From: Moniliophthora roreri
Lineage: Eukaryota > Basidiomycota > Agaricomycetes > Agaricales > Marasmiaceae
DNA: 64,000 nucleotides
Assembly (NCBI GenBank): GCA_001466705.2
Contig: LATX02000154.1
Span: forward strand, 1 to 64,000
Direction of reading: 5' to 3'
Shown: piece after piece, positions 22,172 through 33,076 of the stretch
Layout of the letters: each line of letters begins with the position of its first letter
How positions within the stretch are numbered: the stretch's first letter is position 1
The notes under the pieces: model-generated
The model's database searches: none
The model's input: the letters and a program-made list of their open reading frames with translations, nothing else
Told to the model about the DNA's origin: nothing
Program-made: the position numbers and the translations under genes

Positions 22172-24165
22172 ATGGTCATCATCAAAGTCTACAAGCCCAG
22201 TGATAAGCATCCTAGTGCTTCTAAAGTCCCAAAATCAAAGTACTCCTTTGTTCCGGCCCAACGAACCATCCAACCACGCCTTCGATTTTACCAGCCCACA
22301 AAGAACCTGCTCACAAAGACCCAACATAAAGAGCGAGAGGAACATGGAAAGGCAAAGCGGGAAGCATTCAAAAAGGATGTGGAGGAGCTGAATAATGAGC
22401 TCAAGTGCAGATGTGCTGCCTTAGCTACGAAGTACAGGCTGAAGGAACACTATTTCTTGCTATACAAGAAAGTTCCACCGTAAGTCTGACACTCCCGAGT
22501 CTTTTTTTAGTTATAATATAATGCATGGAAGTTCGTCAAGTCTCACGATCTGAGGAATAGTACGTGTTTGTCTGTCTCAAATGCATCCCGAAACTGATAT
22601 CTTGTAGGTGGCATCACTAACCTCAACACAGTCCAAATTGCCCAGAAATATGGCAATGAATATCGGGAGCTACACAGGCCTGAGAATCGTACTGCAATGC
22701 ATGAGCTTGTCAAACGATACAAGAGAATCTCACGGCAGGTTGCATACCAAAAGATTCAACGCCCTACTGCAAAAGCCCATGCTCAAATATTTGCCAAAAG
22801 CGCATCAAACCTTGGTGAAATGGTTTGTTGTATTGTCGTAGTCCTTCTGTAGGCTGACCTCTTTGTTATTCAGTTCAACACTTTCAAACAGTGAGTTGGT
22901 GTCGAAGGTTTCTTTTGTGTTGTTCACAGTCACACCGACATGTTCACGGCACCTAAATGGTATTTCTCAAACCCCAAGATCGAGCTCTACTTGAAGGTTA
23001 TAGTGCACAGTTGGGATACAGATCGTGTTGGATACAGGCTCGAAGCCTTTGCGATCACTGGCTGCAGTCCAGAGAAAATGTTGGAAAAAGCAGACGAGAA
23101 GTCTAAGATCTTGAAGCATCAGATTCAGGATAAAGTTAAGGAGTTGCTCAGTGAGTACATCATATGTTGATGGATAACTTGTTGAATTAATGACTTCTAG
23201 GCAACAAACTCAGTGGAAAAACGATTAATACGATACCCTGGGACAACTTCAGCTCCCAGATCACCCTGCTACACAGCATCATTCCTCGAAACTGGCCAGG
23301 GGAATTTCAAAATCCAAGTCGCTTGAGCAGCAAAGTCGCTCCGCTGCAGGATCTTCTTGCCGGCCTTGAGGATGGGTCCATTGGATTCAAGCAGCTTGAT
23401 CCTGACGAGCTTGAGGAATGGACAGTGAAGCATGAGGAGGAGATGAGGAAGAAGCGGGAGGGAAAAAAGAACGGTGCCAACAAGGCCAGCGGTAAGAAAG
23501 GGAAGAAGTCATCTGCATCAAAAGGGCCAGCAAAGAGGGGTAAGGTGCCTATCGAGAGGATCATGGGTACTGCCAAGTCTGTCGATCATTCGTTGTCTTC
23601 CAGCTCAGAGTCATCAAGCTCTAGTGAATCCGATTCCGATTCCAAAAACAATGAGTTGAACGCGAAGAGGTCGAATACGAAGAAGGCAGGGGACAGGAAA
23701 AAGGACAAGATGTTGAAGAGGAAGGCATTAGAGGGAGGCGGAAATTCGGATGCAACTGTTAACAAGAAGTTGAATGCCCCCGGACAGAAGGAGTGGCCTA
23801 AACCAAAGAAGATACTCAAGAAGGTCGTCTCCCACTCACCTCATGCTTCCTCTGAACCTCTTTTCCTGCCTGATCAGTCTCCTGGTCTAGACCCTTCCCC
23901 ATTGCCTTCTCAAAACGAAACTCCCCAAGCCAATCCCAACACACATGCCACTAACCCCAATGTAAGTGGCGGCGGCAACAACAACAGCAATGACAACAAC
24001 AGCAGCGACAACGAAACATCAGCGATGGGGAATGGGATGCCAAGGCAGAAGCGTAAGGCTAGGGTCCTCATTGCACCTGAGATTGACTGGGGAACAAAAA
24101 GGTCGTGTACTGATGAGCAAGGAAAGTCAAGGTCGAAGACAGCGGGGAGGTCGGGTAGAAATTGA
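22172..24165 (+). pseudogene. KDZ-element companion protein, function unknown, frameshifted
   Basis: Six exons can be placed: 22172-22479, 22511-22559, 22608-22822, a 17-nt exon 22874-22890, 22930-23150 and 23201-24165. All joints keep frame except exon 2, where a 5-bp tandem duplication (ATAATATAAT at about 22512-22522) shifts the frame; without it the exon would read NAWKFVKSHDLRN in phase. Conserved-looking blocks are HHTDMFTAPKWYFSNPK spanning exons 4-5, GKTINTIPWDNF, and RNWPGEFQNPSRLSSK. The C-terminal 280 residues are disordered: Lys/Glu-rich, then a Ser/Asp tract, then Pro/Asn-rich with a basic end, consistent with a nuclear protein. From memory this matches the second gene of agaricomycete KDZ elements. 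Confidence 0.6.
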
Positions 24166-24377
24166 TACCTGATTTTTGGTAGTTCTATACATTGCATAAA
24201 ATTCATTCTCCCATGTCTTCTCTGTTGGCCTTTGGGTGAGAAATGAGGTTAAAAAAGATGTACTCTATTGCATTTCTATCGCATTGGTACATGTCAGTGT
24301 TCGTATGGTTTGTATACAGCTAAAATTACTGGATTGAGTTACTATGAATTGAAGAATCACGATAAAGACGCACTATA

Positions 24378-24640
24378 TCACCAGTGACGACGACAACTCC
24401 GTGACGACTCTGAACAGCGCCTGACTGTGGTGGGAATGTTGACCAAGGAGTGTTGGGAAGCTGAGACTGGTGATGAGTCACGAGCACTGGGAAGGAGCTC
24501 TGACAGGTGGGCCTTGAGGACTTGGGTGTCGATGAAGGGTGGTCTAGGAGGTGCAGCGGAGTGCAGATGGAAGGGGCAGAGAAGTGCAGGCATTTGCCCG
24601 CTATTTCTGTCTCTTCTGATGCCGCGTCAGACCCCGATCA
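24378..24640 (-). repeat. right terminal inverted repeat of the KDZ-type element
   Basis: 263 bp, inverted copy of 19812-20074. The inner edge is TCACCAGTGACGACGAC and the outer edge GACCCCGATCA. Confidence 0.9.
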
Positions 24641-25034
24641 TGGCGTCTAATCGGTTCCGGGTACCGGGACACAAAGGTGGCTTAAATCAGGACACTTGAT
24701 GATGTATTTCATATTGTAACTCAGGTTATATGGGGTTACCACATTTACTATGGCAGATTGGGTGCTAGACAGAAAGAGTATTTTGTGTGTTGAATCTTTA
24801 CATCTCCTAGGGCTGGGTTTGAAGCACATATCACATGTTCAAAACAAGGAGAGAAAGGGGATACTTGGTTAAGTCAGGTTGCATGCAGGTTTGTGAAAGA
24901 CGCTTATCACATGTTGACACCACTTTGGTTTAGTGTAGGATGTCGTGTTAGGGCTAGTGTAAGCTATGTCGGGTTGATTTGAGTGCACAGTGGGGTTGAA
25001 CATGGTCTGAGTGTGCCGGGTTACTTTAACAAAA
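24641..25034. other. intergenic, nothing recognised
   Basis: GT-rich sequence between the KDZ-type element and the stop codon of the membrane-protein gene. It may hold the 3-prime untranslated region of that gene. Confidence 0.4.
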
Positions 25035-26378
25035 TCATTTCAAAAATCTAAGTCGGGGCAAAAACATATTTCGCGCCGCGCTTTCCACATCGTTCATACT
25101 GATACCCATTGCGACGCGAACAATGACGATAGTCGACACAATTCCCTACCGTTTGGAATAAATTAGAGGATGAGAATCAAATTTACAGTAAAAGAAGACA
25201 CTCACTGCAATGGAAGCCCAAATGGCTTTGCATAGTTCTGCTGCCATGAACCGAACCAGGTCTTCAAGGAGAGAAGATGGTCGTAACGTTTACAGCTAGG
25301 TCAACGAATATACAGTGTGATTGTTGTTTCAACAATTGCACTCACGCAGCAGCAATCATAATGTTACTTGTAAATACCCCATTACTTCCTGGTTCATCCT
25401 GAGAATACGGAATGCTCGTATGGGTTTCAACACAAGTAAAGATACACATTATCAGACGGACCAACCTATGAGAGCGGAAAGAACCGCCGCGGCTGCTGCG
25501 AGAATCTTGTTTTGCATTAAGACTGCAAGTCCTTTGACCTTGATATGACCTGGATAAACACCAAATGCCAGTACGAATCCGGTGACCTAGGCAGTCCATT
25601 AGCCTCCTCCAAGAGAGACAATAGTAAATGGCTCAGGTGATCTCACCATGACCGACCAAGTAGTGTAGGCAGAATGATGATTTTCCATCGTCTTCCCCAG
25701 ACCGTATAGTAGCGTGCTAACTAGAATACCGTTTGCCATCAGTATTATAAGAGGGACGCATTGTGCAGTCATACCAGGATGGCATCAGCGACCGCACTGT
25801 AATCCTTTTTACCAGTCTCTGGATAACGGAATCGAAGGGCGATGACTGTGATGAGGTAGGTACATACCTTGCAATTATTGTGACATCCAATTGCACGGAG
25901 AATAACTCTTCTGTGTGTATGATTCGTGACACCCGATGCTTGATTAATCTTGTACTAGTAAGTTGGAGTTCGCGCAGGGCAGCTATGTAACAGTTCATTT
26001 CTGATAATCGTGTCGAGTCATTGATTGACACGCCTTTTACACCAAGATAGAAAGTCACTCGCAGCATGCAATGCTGTATTGGTTGAAACGAGGACGAATA
26101 GCAGAACAATCGCAAAGAGATAGTATCGGTAACGTTTCTGCTTTCTCTTGAGCAAAATATGCGTGCACATCCCAAATAATGCGACATATACACCTTCAAC
26201 AAAAAGTAGGTCAGGTAGGATATGACGAGAGCTTGTGGAGTACCGTAGAGAAGGAACTGCACCTATGATACGACACGGGTTAGTTACTTAGGACCTATGG
26301 CTATTAACAGCGGGACATACTACTTACTGCTGTAGATGCGTTCAGGACCAGGATAATTACAATGCGGTCGAACCACAT
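25035..26378 (-). CDS. multi-span membrane protein of an expanded agaricomycete family
   Basis: A many-exon gene read from spliced fragments. Exon 1 (26378-26328) encodes MWFDRIVIILVLNASTA; exon 2 (26262-26194) encodes QFLLYGTPQALVISYLTYFL. Later exons include YLFAIVLLFVLVSTNTALHA, CTYLITVIALRFRYPETGKK, MANGILVSTLLYGLGKTMEN, AVLSALIG and the last exon STIVIVRVAMGISMNDVESA ending at TGA 25037-25035. At least six hydrophobic spans are separated by short loops, and the closing I-x-V-R-V-x-x-G motif is typical of a seven-span family abundant in mushrooms with no proven function. Middle exon borders are uncertain and an extra upstream exon is possible, since the frame is open before the chosen ATG. 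Confidence 0.6.
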
Positions 26379-26828
26379 CCTTAGTCCGTAGCTGATAGGG
26401 GTGGGTGGAAGGTAGCTTTCGTTACAGAGCAGTTCTTTACGCTTCAATTCCTTGAGCAGGTTGATTCAATCAAAAGGTATTATTGATGTTTGGAGTGTTT
26501 TGAGGCCCCCCCCCCAAATGTCCTTGAATGCTGTGACGGACCCTCGTGAGTCTTCGACTGCATAGTCCGACGTGGCAAGACCTATCGCTAGATGATAGCT
26601 TATATCGCGTTATCGTTCGGGAAAGGTTGAGTTCGCTGGCTTGCTCTAAGGCGAGTTATTAGTTGAGAATTGAAGCCGTCAGTCGACACATCTTCCGGTA
26701 TCCGTGCGCGCGGCGCAGCATCTGACACGACGTTATATCAACGATATTCGGACCAGGAATCGATTACTTGGATGCGAAGGCAGGACTTCTATTATAGCTT
26801 TAATTTATACACAAACACGCGTCTGGAA

Positions 26829-27980
26829 TTACAGAGCGGAGGCACCTGTGGATAGCAGTCTCGTTAGCCATAGTAATGAGAGAGAATAGTAAGCACCACC
26901 CACCAGTAATGATATCGACGAGCTCGTTTGTAATGGCGGCTTGACGACCACGATTGTACTGCATCGTCAGACTGTCAATCATATCCGTGGCGTTCTTGGT
27001 TGCGTTGTCCATGGCATTACGACTGCAGATACTGTCAGCTCAACACTCGGATGATAGAAACACGGAGCACCCACCGAGAACTTTGTTCACAAGCATGACC
27101 TTCAACAAGAGCTGCGTAGATCGCGTTCGCCAACGAAAACTCCGCAAGATCCTTGGTGAAATCATCCTCCATCTCATACCTCTTGAACCCTTCACTTTCC
27201 TTCAACGCATTCGCACCCTTGATCCGCAACGCTTTTGGCTCGTAACTCAACGCCGAGACGAACGAGTTGTGCACCAACACAACTTCATCAAACTCTACAC
27301 CCGACTTGATAATCAGGTCTGCGACGGAAGCAGCATCCGCAAACGTAGGAATGTCACGTCCGATTTGGTTGAAGGTAAGCTTGAGGTTCTGGGGTTTGGC
27401 TCTGGAAAGTTGTGCCTTGCTCTTGTCACCGATAACCATAATGGGTGATTGAGGGTCGACGGCAGTTTCGGGGAGAGGAGATTCGGCGCCAACGTTGTCG
27501 AGGGCTCTGCGGGTGGCTTTTGAGACGGAGGAGTGGATACCACCACAGAGACCCTTGTCGGATGAGATGACGAGGAAGAGGCGGCGAGTGTTGTCTGAGG
27601 CAGCTGCGTCCTTGGCGTTTTCAAAGACCTCTGTGAGTAGGAGGTTAATATATACAGTGTAATATAAGAATACAGGTGGTCGACACGTACCAGCATTAGC
27701 AGCACCATACTCTTTTCCAGCAGCCATAGCACGTTGAGCCTTTGCCAGCTTGGTAGATGCAATCATTTTCATTGACTGCCAAAATATTCCATTAGAATGA
27801 TTTTTTTTTGAGCTGAGCAGAGACTGCCTCACGTACCTTGGTAATTTTCTCAATATTCCTCACAGACTTAAGACGCAGCTCAAGTTCACGGAGGGTAGCC
27901 ATGGTACGGGCATTTTGCTGGAGAGCCACAGAGGGCTGGGCGACGATGCGAACGACGGATCGACGGGCAAGCATCGACAT
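26829..27980 (-). CDS. ATP3: mitochondrial ATP synthase F1 subunit gamma
   Basis: Five exons: 27980-27837, 27775-27691, 27630-27075, 27022-26904 and 26845-26829; 306 aa with all phases consistent. The N terminus [17 protein letters not shown] is a basic, amphipathic mitochondrial targeting sequence. The family landmarks follow: [37 protein letters not shown] (N-terminal coiled-coil helix), [19 protein letters not shown] (the conserved central block), and the C-terminal helix [14 protein letters not shown] with [19 protein letters not shown]. The protein is the rotating central stalk of F1, coupling proton flow to ATP synthesis in the matrix. The final exon has only 17 nt. It is divergent from eIF2-beta with 180 bp between the start codons. 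Identification is secure. Confidence 0.97.
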
Positions 27981-28160
27981 CGTGGGGGGAACAGTGAGGA
28001 GAACGAAGAAGACGGTGAGCACAATACTGTCCGTGCCTTCCCGAAAACCGTACCGTGACCTACTTCCAAATCTGGTAATACGTTCCCATCACCACGCATC
28101 ATGCTCTTGATCGAGTCACTCTGCTCTGCTGATCGATACACTCTGCAAGCGACTACCACG
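27981..28160. promoter_or_regulatory. shared promoter region between ATP3 and eIF2-beta
   Basis: 180 bp separate two divergent housekeeping start codons, so both promoters must lie here or overlap the 5-prime ends of the other gene. No clear TATA box is seen. Confidence 0.6.
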
Positions 28161-29468
28161 ATGGCCTCTGAAGAACCACTTTTTGACCCTTCCCTCAAAA
28201 AACGCAAGAAGAAGGCCGTAGCATTCTCTGAAGACCCTCTCGGCGCAGAAGCTGATCCAACTACTCCGGCACCAGAAACCATCGACAGTGTTACTACAAA
28301 TGGCGAACAAGTCGATTTGGGTCCTCAGACTGCTCATGAGCAGATGAAAGCTGCTGAAGAGGGAAAGAAAGAAGCAGGAGGAGAAGACGATGATTTCAAA
28401 GCAATGTTTGGGGACTTGAAGAAGAAGAAAAAGAAGAAGGATATCCCTATGGATTTGGTATGTTGGCTCTTCACTCCTGTTTATCTGATCTAAATGGGTT
28501 GGCGTATGTAGGATGCAGACTCTGGTACCTCCACCCCCGTCACAGCACCTGCCGCAACTGAAGATCTCGATTTTTCTGACATAAAAAAGAAGAAAAAGTC
28601 ATCCAAGAAGAAAACTTTCGATCTCGAGGAGTTTGAGAAGGAGCTCAAGGATTCCAAAGCCAAATCAGACGACGAAGATGGCGACGAACCTCAGCCCAAT
28701 GCCAACCTCGATGATGACGCTGATCTGGGAGACGATCCTTTCGCTCAACCAGATGCTCCGACTGGTGTTGAGAGCGGTAATGAGGCGTGGTTAGGCAGTG
28801 ATAGAGATTACACGTACCCCGAGGTACGGCTACCACTTCACTTTCCTTTTAGATATTGTGCTAATGAAAAGGAACGCAGCTTCTCACACGCTTCTACTCC
28901 TTGCTACACGCAGCAAATCCCGCTCTCCTCAGCGCTTCGTCGCAAAAACGATACACTATCGCACCGCCTTCAATCCATCGTGAGGGTAACAAGAGGAGTA
29001 TATTCGCGAACGTCACCGATATTTGCAAGAGGATGCATAGGCAGGTACGTTCACCCTTGTTCACACTCGTCTACTGGCTTTTACTAACGAATGAGATCAT
29101 ACTGTAGCCTGAACACGTCATCCAATTCCTCTTCGCCGAAATGGGTACTACAGGATCAGTTGACGGTGCTGGTCGTCTTGTGATCAAGGGTCGGTTCCAG
29201 CAAAAGCAGGTCGAGAACGTTTTACGTCGGTATATAGGTGTGTCTCTTCCCCCTTCTCATTACCCAAATAGAAACGCGTGCTGAGTTGGGAAATTTCCTA
29301 GTGGAATACGTAACATGCAAAACATGCAAATCGCCGGACACACTGCTCACAAAAGAAAACCGTATCTTCTTCATGAGTTGTGAGAGCTGTGGATCCAGAA
29401 GATCGGTCAATGCGATCAAGAGTGGATTCCAGGCTCAGGTCGGGAAGAGGAGGGCGAAGGCTGCATGA
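28161..29468 (+). CDS. SUI3: translation initiation factor eIF2 subunit beta
   Basis: Five exons: 28161-28457, 28512-28823, 28880-29044, 29108-29237 and 29302-29468; 356 aa, all joints in frame. The N-terminal third carries three Lys-rich boxes ([24 protein letters not shown]) that in this family bind eIF5 and eIF2B-epsilon. The C-terminal half has the eIF2B/eIF5 domain with [38 protein letters not shown], then the C4 zinc finger [24 protein letters not shown] and a basic end. eIF2 delivers initiator tRNA to the 40S subunit in the cytosol. Length is slightly above yeast and human homologues because of acidic spacers. The symbol is the yeast name. Confidence 0.97.
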
Positions 29469-30015
29469 GCGGTGAGCGTAGGGTGACGTGTTGTGGATGT
29501 AGATGTGGAGGCCATTTGTGCGAGGAGTCAACTATAAGGAACATTGCATTTTCTTCTTGTAGACGTGGCTGTGGATGCAGTACCTCTTGGCGCGATACCA
29601 ATGGTACCGTTGCGGCGTAGATCAGGGTGTTACAAAGCGTTGAGGGAACGCTCACCAGAACATGTTACTCTCCTTGTTGAACGATATTCGATGGTACCCT
29701 ATACCTCAGCCCAAAGGCTGGCGTCAGAGAACATTGCTAAGCGTGAATTAGGAAACGAGGTCTATATCCTCAGGCAAGGCCGATGGTTGGGAGCTAGCTC
29801 TTCTTCAGGTACGCCTCTGGGCGACAAAAAGATATGCCAAAAAAAACAAATTGAAGGGTTATATGTAAGTACGAGGCAAGTTCGTTACAATCGGATCCAC
29901 AATTTAGACGGACTCAACCCGGCGAAAAAGTTCCTGAATCATTCGAATATATAGTCCTACCATGCCTGTCAACTACCACGTTCGTGAATGTGCCCCACCG
30001 AGTTATGCAAGTGAA
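29469..30015. other. intergenic between convergent genes
   Basis: A 136-codon plus frame at 29544-29954 overlaps other frames and shows no domain. It probably contains 3-prime ends of the flanking convergent transcripts. Confidence 0.4.
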
Positions 30016-30894
30016 TTAAAAACGTCCGCTGTAGTATTCTCCGCCCATATCCTGGAAGCCTTGGCCAGTAGCTTGAGAGCGACGACCATTCCAGTATCTG
30101 TGATCCTGTCCTCGCTGTCCGAATTGATTCCTGGACGACTGAGGCGGAGGCGTTGACCATTCGCTCCGAGGGTCAGCATACGGATCATAATGCATCTCTC
30201 GTGGTCGCGAGGAGCTAGAGTATCCGCCTGAGTCATATGCACGAGGATGGTACTTGTTTGCCCCCCGTTGATGACCACGGTATGGCTGTGCGTCATGGTC
30301 ATGATAGTCTGGGTACGGTTGATAGTTATCGTACTGAGACTGCGACGTGGAATTATCTCGACGGGCAGGTGGAGCAGGAGCTTGGGGCGGTCGAATGGCG
30401 TTTCTCCGGGATCGGTCACGGTCACCAGAGTGGGCAGGTGCAACCTGACTGTGAGCCTGGTAGTGCTGGCGTCGCCTTTCATTTTGAGAACCCCATTCCT
30501 CGGGCCCAGGCGCAAAGGAGACGCTCTCGTCGTTTGGTTCATCTGCAGGACAACATTACTCACGTACACAAAGATCGTTGTCGGTAAGTATTCACCTTCA
30601 TTATCATATTCGTTGAGATAGTCCCCTTCGTTTCGCCTCTGTCCGTATTGCTGTTCTGTTTAATGGTCAGATTAAATTCGACGCATAAACGTTCATGAAC
30701 TCACCACCAGGATTCATATTCCTGTCATTGTCAGTTGCTTTGTTGACACGGTTTATCGTAGTGTAGGTCTTGCGGACTCCATTGGTATCGTGCGTCGTGG
30801 TGTTGGATGTATTATACTGATCTCCGTCAAAGTTCTGGAAGCTACCGCCGGTAATATTGTAGTCGGTAGCACCTTCAAACATCCCAGGAGGCAT
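30016..30894 (-). CDS. short protein with N-terminal GGxF-x-GDQ motif and disordered tail
   Basis: Three exons, 30894-30705, 30655-30596 and 30542-30016, joined in phase by 49- and 53-nt introns; 258 aa. The start MPPGMFEGATDYNITGGSF runs straight into NFDGDQYN, the same N-terminal signature as on the NACHT genes nearby. A Thr/Asn-rich segment follows, then a low-complexity tail rich in Gln, Tyr, Arg, Pro and Ser (for example YDNYQPYPDYHDHDAQPYRG) that should be disordered. No enzyme or membrane domain. It sits between the housekeeping island and the NACHT array on the same strand as the array. A role as an adaptor or assembly partner is inference from the shared motif only. Confidence 0.7.
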
Positions 30895-33076
30895 GTTAGG
30901 GGAAAGCAAGACGGAGGAGGACCGCGTGAAGAGGGCCGCCTTAATAAGGGACCAGGGAGCGCTTATACAGCGCACCATGAACGACTCGAATAAGAACGTT
31001 CCCATTGAGACTCGGGGAGTACAAATGGCAGGCAGAATCACCGAATCCGTCGAGAGCGGAGGTGTACATTGAGGAGACTAATATGGTTGAAGCCTGATGA
31101 TAACGAACCAACGGTGAAAATGGTGGTAGTGCTCCCGATGAAGGGCCTTGTTCGTTGCTCCCTTTGGAAGCGCTGTACAGACAGGGCCATGTGTCTGGGC
31201 TGAATGGTTGACTTAGAGGTGCTGTTCTCACCGATGAGTACGATCAGAACTTGACAGCATTGTTTCAATTGAGAGAAGCGAGAAAGAAAAGAACGATATT
31301 CGGTGCTATGATCGCCCGAGCCCGAGCCGGGCACTTTGCGGTATACCGTGACGTAGCCCTGATGACAAGCCTTCTATGATCTTTGGGAGAGAGAGAAAAA
31401 ATTGGCTCTTGGATCAGATGCAATCATTCAAGGCCTGAGCGCCCTAGACATCGCGACCATATGCCTGCCAGATGAGGCAAATAGTCATAGCTGAAACATT
31501 ACCTCCGTGATCCCAGCTGCTGGGCCCGCACTACTCGCACAAGGCTCCTTTTTTATATTTAAATTCGTCTGGAATATTGTGTGGGGCTGACCCGAGTTTG
31601 ACAACCGATGGAACAAATGATTGTAGTTGCCTAACTGTGCAACGTTGGTGTATATTCCGACGACTATGGAGTGTGCAGGAATGACCTCGGTAGGTCCTCG
31701 TACTTGACTGGCACCTGGCCATGCGAGCCTCGAGGCAGCATCGCTGGGAACGACTGGTGACACTTCTTCTGGAACTCATCTTGTAATTGAGCATGAGAAT
31801 AGGGGATACGTGATGGATAGGTAGTGAGGTTGTGAGGAGTGTGGCCTTCGCGCGCGCACTCTCAATTCCTGTGGCGTATCATGTTTTCAACGCCCGAGGT
31901 CATATCATCCTCCTACCTCATGACACCCCGCCAAGTAATACCAGCTCCAGGTCCACATCACGGCTGTGATTCGTTGAGGTGATTGGAAGCACCTTGTGCG
32001 TGCCAATCACACCAGGGGATGGAAACAGCAATGTTTGAAATAGCAATCTTGTAAGGACGGGATGTCTGATGGTTTTTGCTATTATAGACGTCGGAGGTGT
32101 ATTCACATCGTTTTAGGTTCTAGACCAAACCCAATCCATGAGATATCCGTGCGTCCAGGCACACAAATGGATGTCGAGCATGATGGCGGGAAGAATACGA
32201 TTCTACGGATCATCTGGCTGTACCGGGAGCTATCGACTGGTGTTCAATCGTGAACGAGGCGGCAAAGAAATGCTGTCAAGTTCATAACCGCATCGCCTTC
32301 AATGCACCACTATACCCACCTCCCTGGTTGAGCATATATATGAAGCACCTGTCCATGCAATCTTGGAGGCATAGGATGGTAAGTGGAAGGCAGATGTTGG
32401 GACGAAGAGTAAAGGTAGTTAAGCGCCCGGGGCGCTTATTCCGTATCTTGATTATAATAGGGATCTTGGGAGAATTGTGATGCGGTGGATGCTCAGTTGA
32501 CGGTACGATGACCGCGAAAAGAGCGGGATAGACCTTTTGGCAAGCAGATAGAACGCATGAAAACGAGACCCTTCCCCTGTCGGAGGGAAGGACGACACTT
32601 GGTCCGTTCGTATTATGGATAAGCATCGGCAAGAACATCCCTCGGTGTCAGGATTTCACCGGCTGCACCCTGGAGAAGCTAGATTGAGCGTTCCCGTGTT
32701 TATAGGAGGTGTGTTTCGGCGACACGTTCATTCATTCCGGCACAACTCAATCCTCCCAGGTTGCCAGACTCTGTAACGGAATGAGTGAGAGCGTAAGCAC
32801 AACCATAAGAGTGACACAAACATCTCTGCTCCTTATCCTTCACACTATTCAAAATTAAACGTACAGAGTAGCAGCGGCAGCGAGGTAAGTGGTCAGTTTG
32901 AAGCCGTGTTCAATGACGAAGGCAGTCTTCTTCGCATGGAGAACGAATCTATTAACCATCGAAACACAAGATTGAGGCAGAATGTCGGATGCCAGCAAAA
33001 GTATGAATGAGCTGCGAGGCGGATAGGAGAGTCATGGACAAATAGCTCCGGGAATCATTCCATGTCAACAAGTCGG
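30895..33076. other. intergenic, partly duplicated sequence
   Basis: The stretch 31485-31790 recurs at about 36235-36540, and 32810-33060 at about 36690-37090; both are parts of the tandem duplication. The frames in these copies begin differently and one lacks an ATG, so no gene is called. Confidence 0.4.

Larger units (their letters stand above)
19812..24640. mobile_element. KDZ-type DNA transposon, non-autonomous, 4829 bp
   Basis: Bounded by 263-bp terminal inverted repeats (19812-20074 and 24378-24640) of identical length and about 97 percent identity; outer bases TGATCGGGGTCTGACGCGG. Inside, all on the plus strand, lie a decayed N-terminal part of a KDZ (Kyakuja/Dileera/Zisupton) transposase, an 88-codon exon, and a multi-exon companion gene of the kind that, from memory, often accompanies KDZ transposases in Agaricomycetes. 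The catalytic core of the transposase is missing, so the copy cannot move by itself. No target duplication is evident. Confidence 0.72.

Noticed and set aside
20000..24600. 71-codon frame present near both KDZ-type ends
   Set aside because: It arises from the identity of the terminal inverted repeats and has no independent coding evidence.
30003..30569. A 188-codon minus frame
   Set aside because: It is a shadow; the true third exon of the gene at 30894 lies in another frame with coherent composition and phase-correct splicing.
32282..32638. 118-codon minus frame in the NACHT array
   Set aside because: Not preserved in the paralogous unit and lacking domain features.
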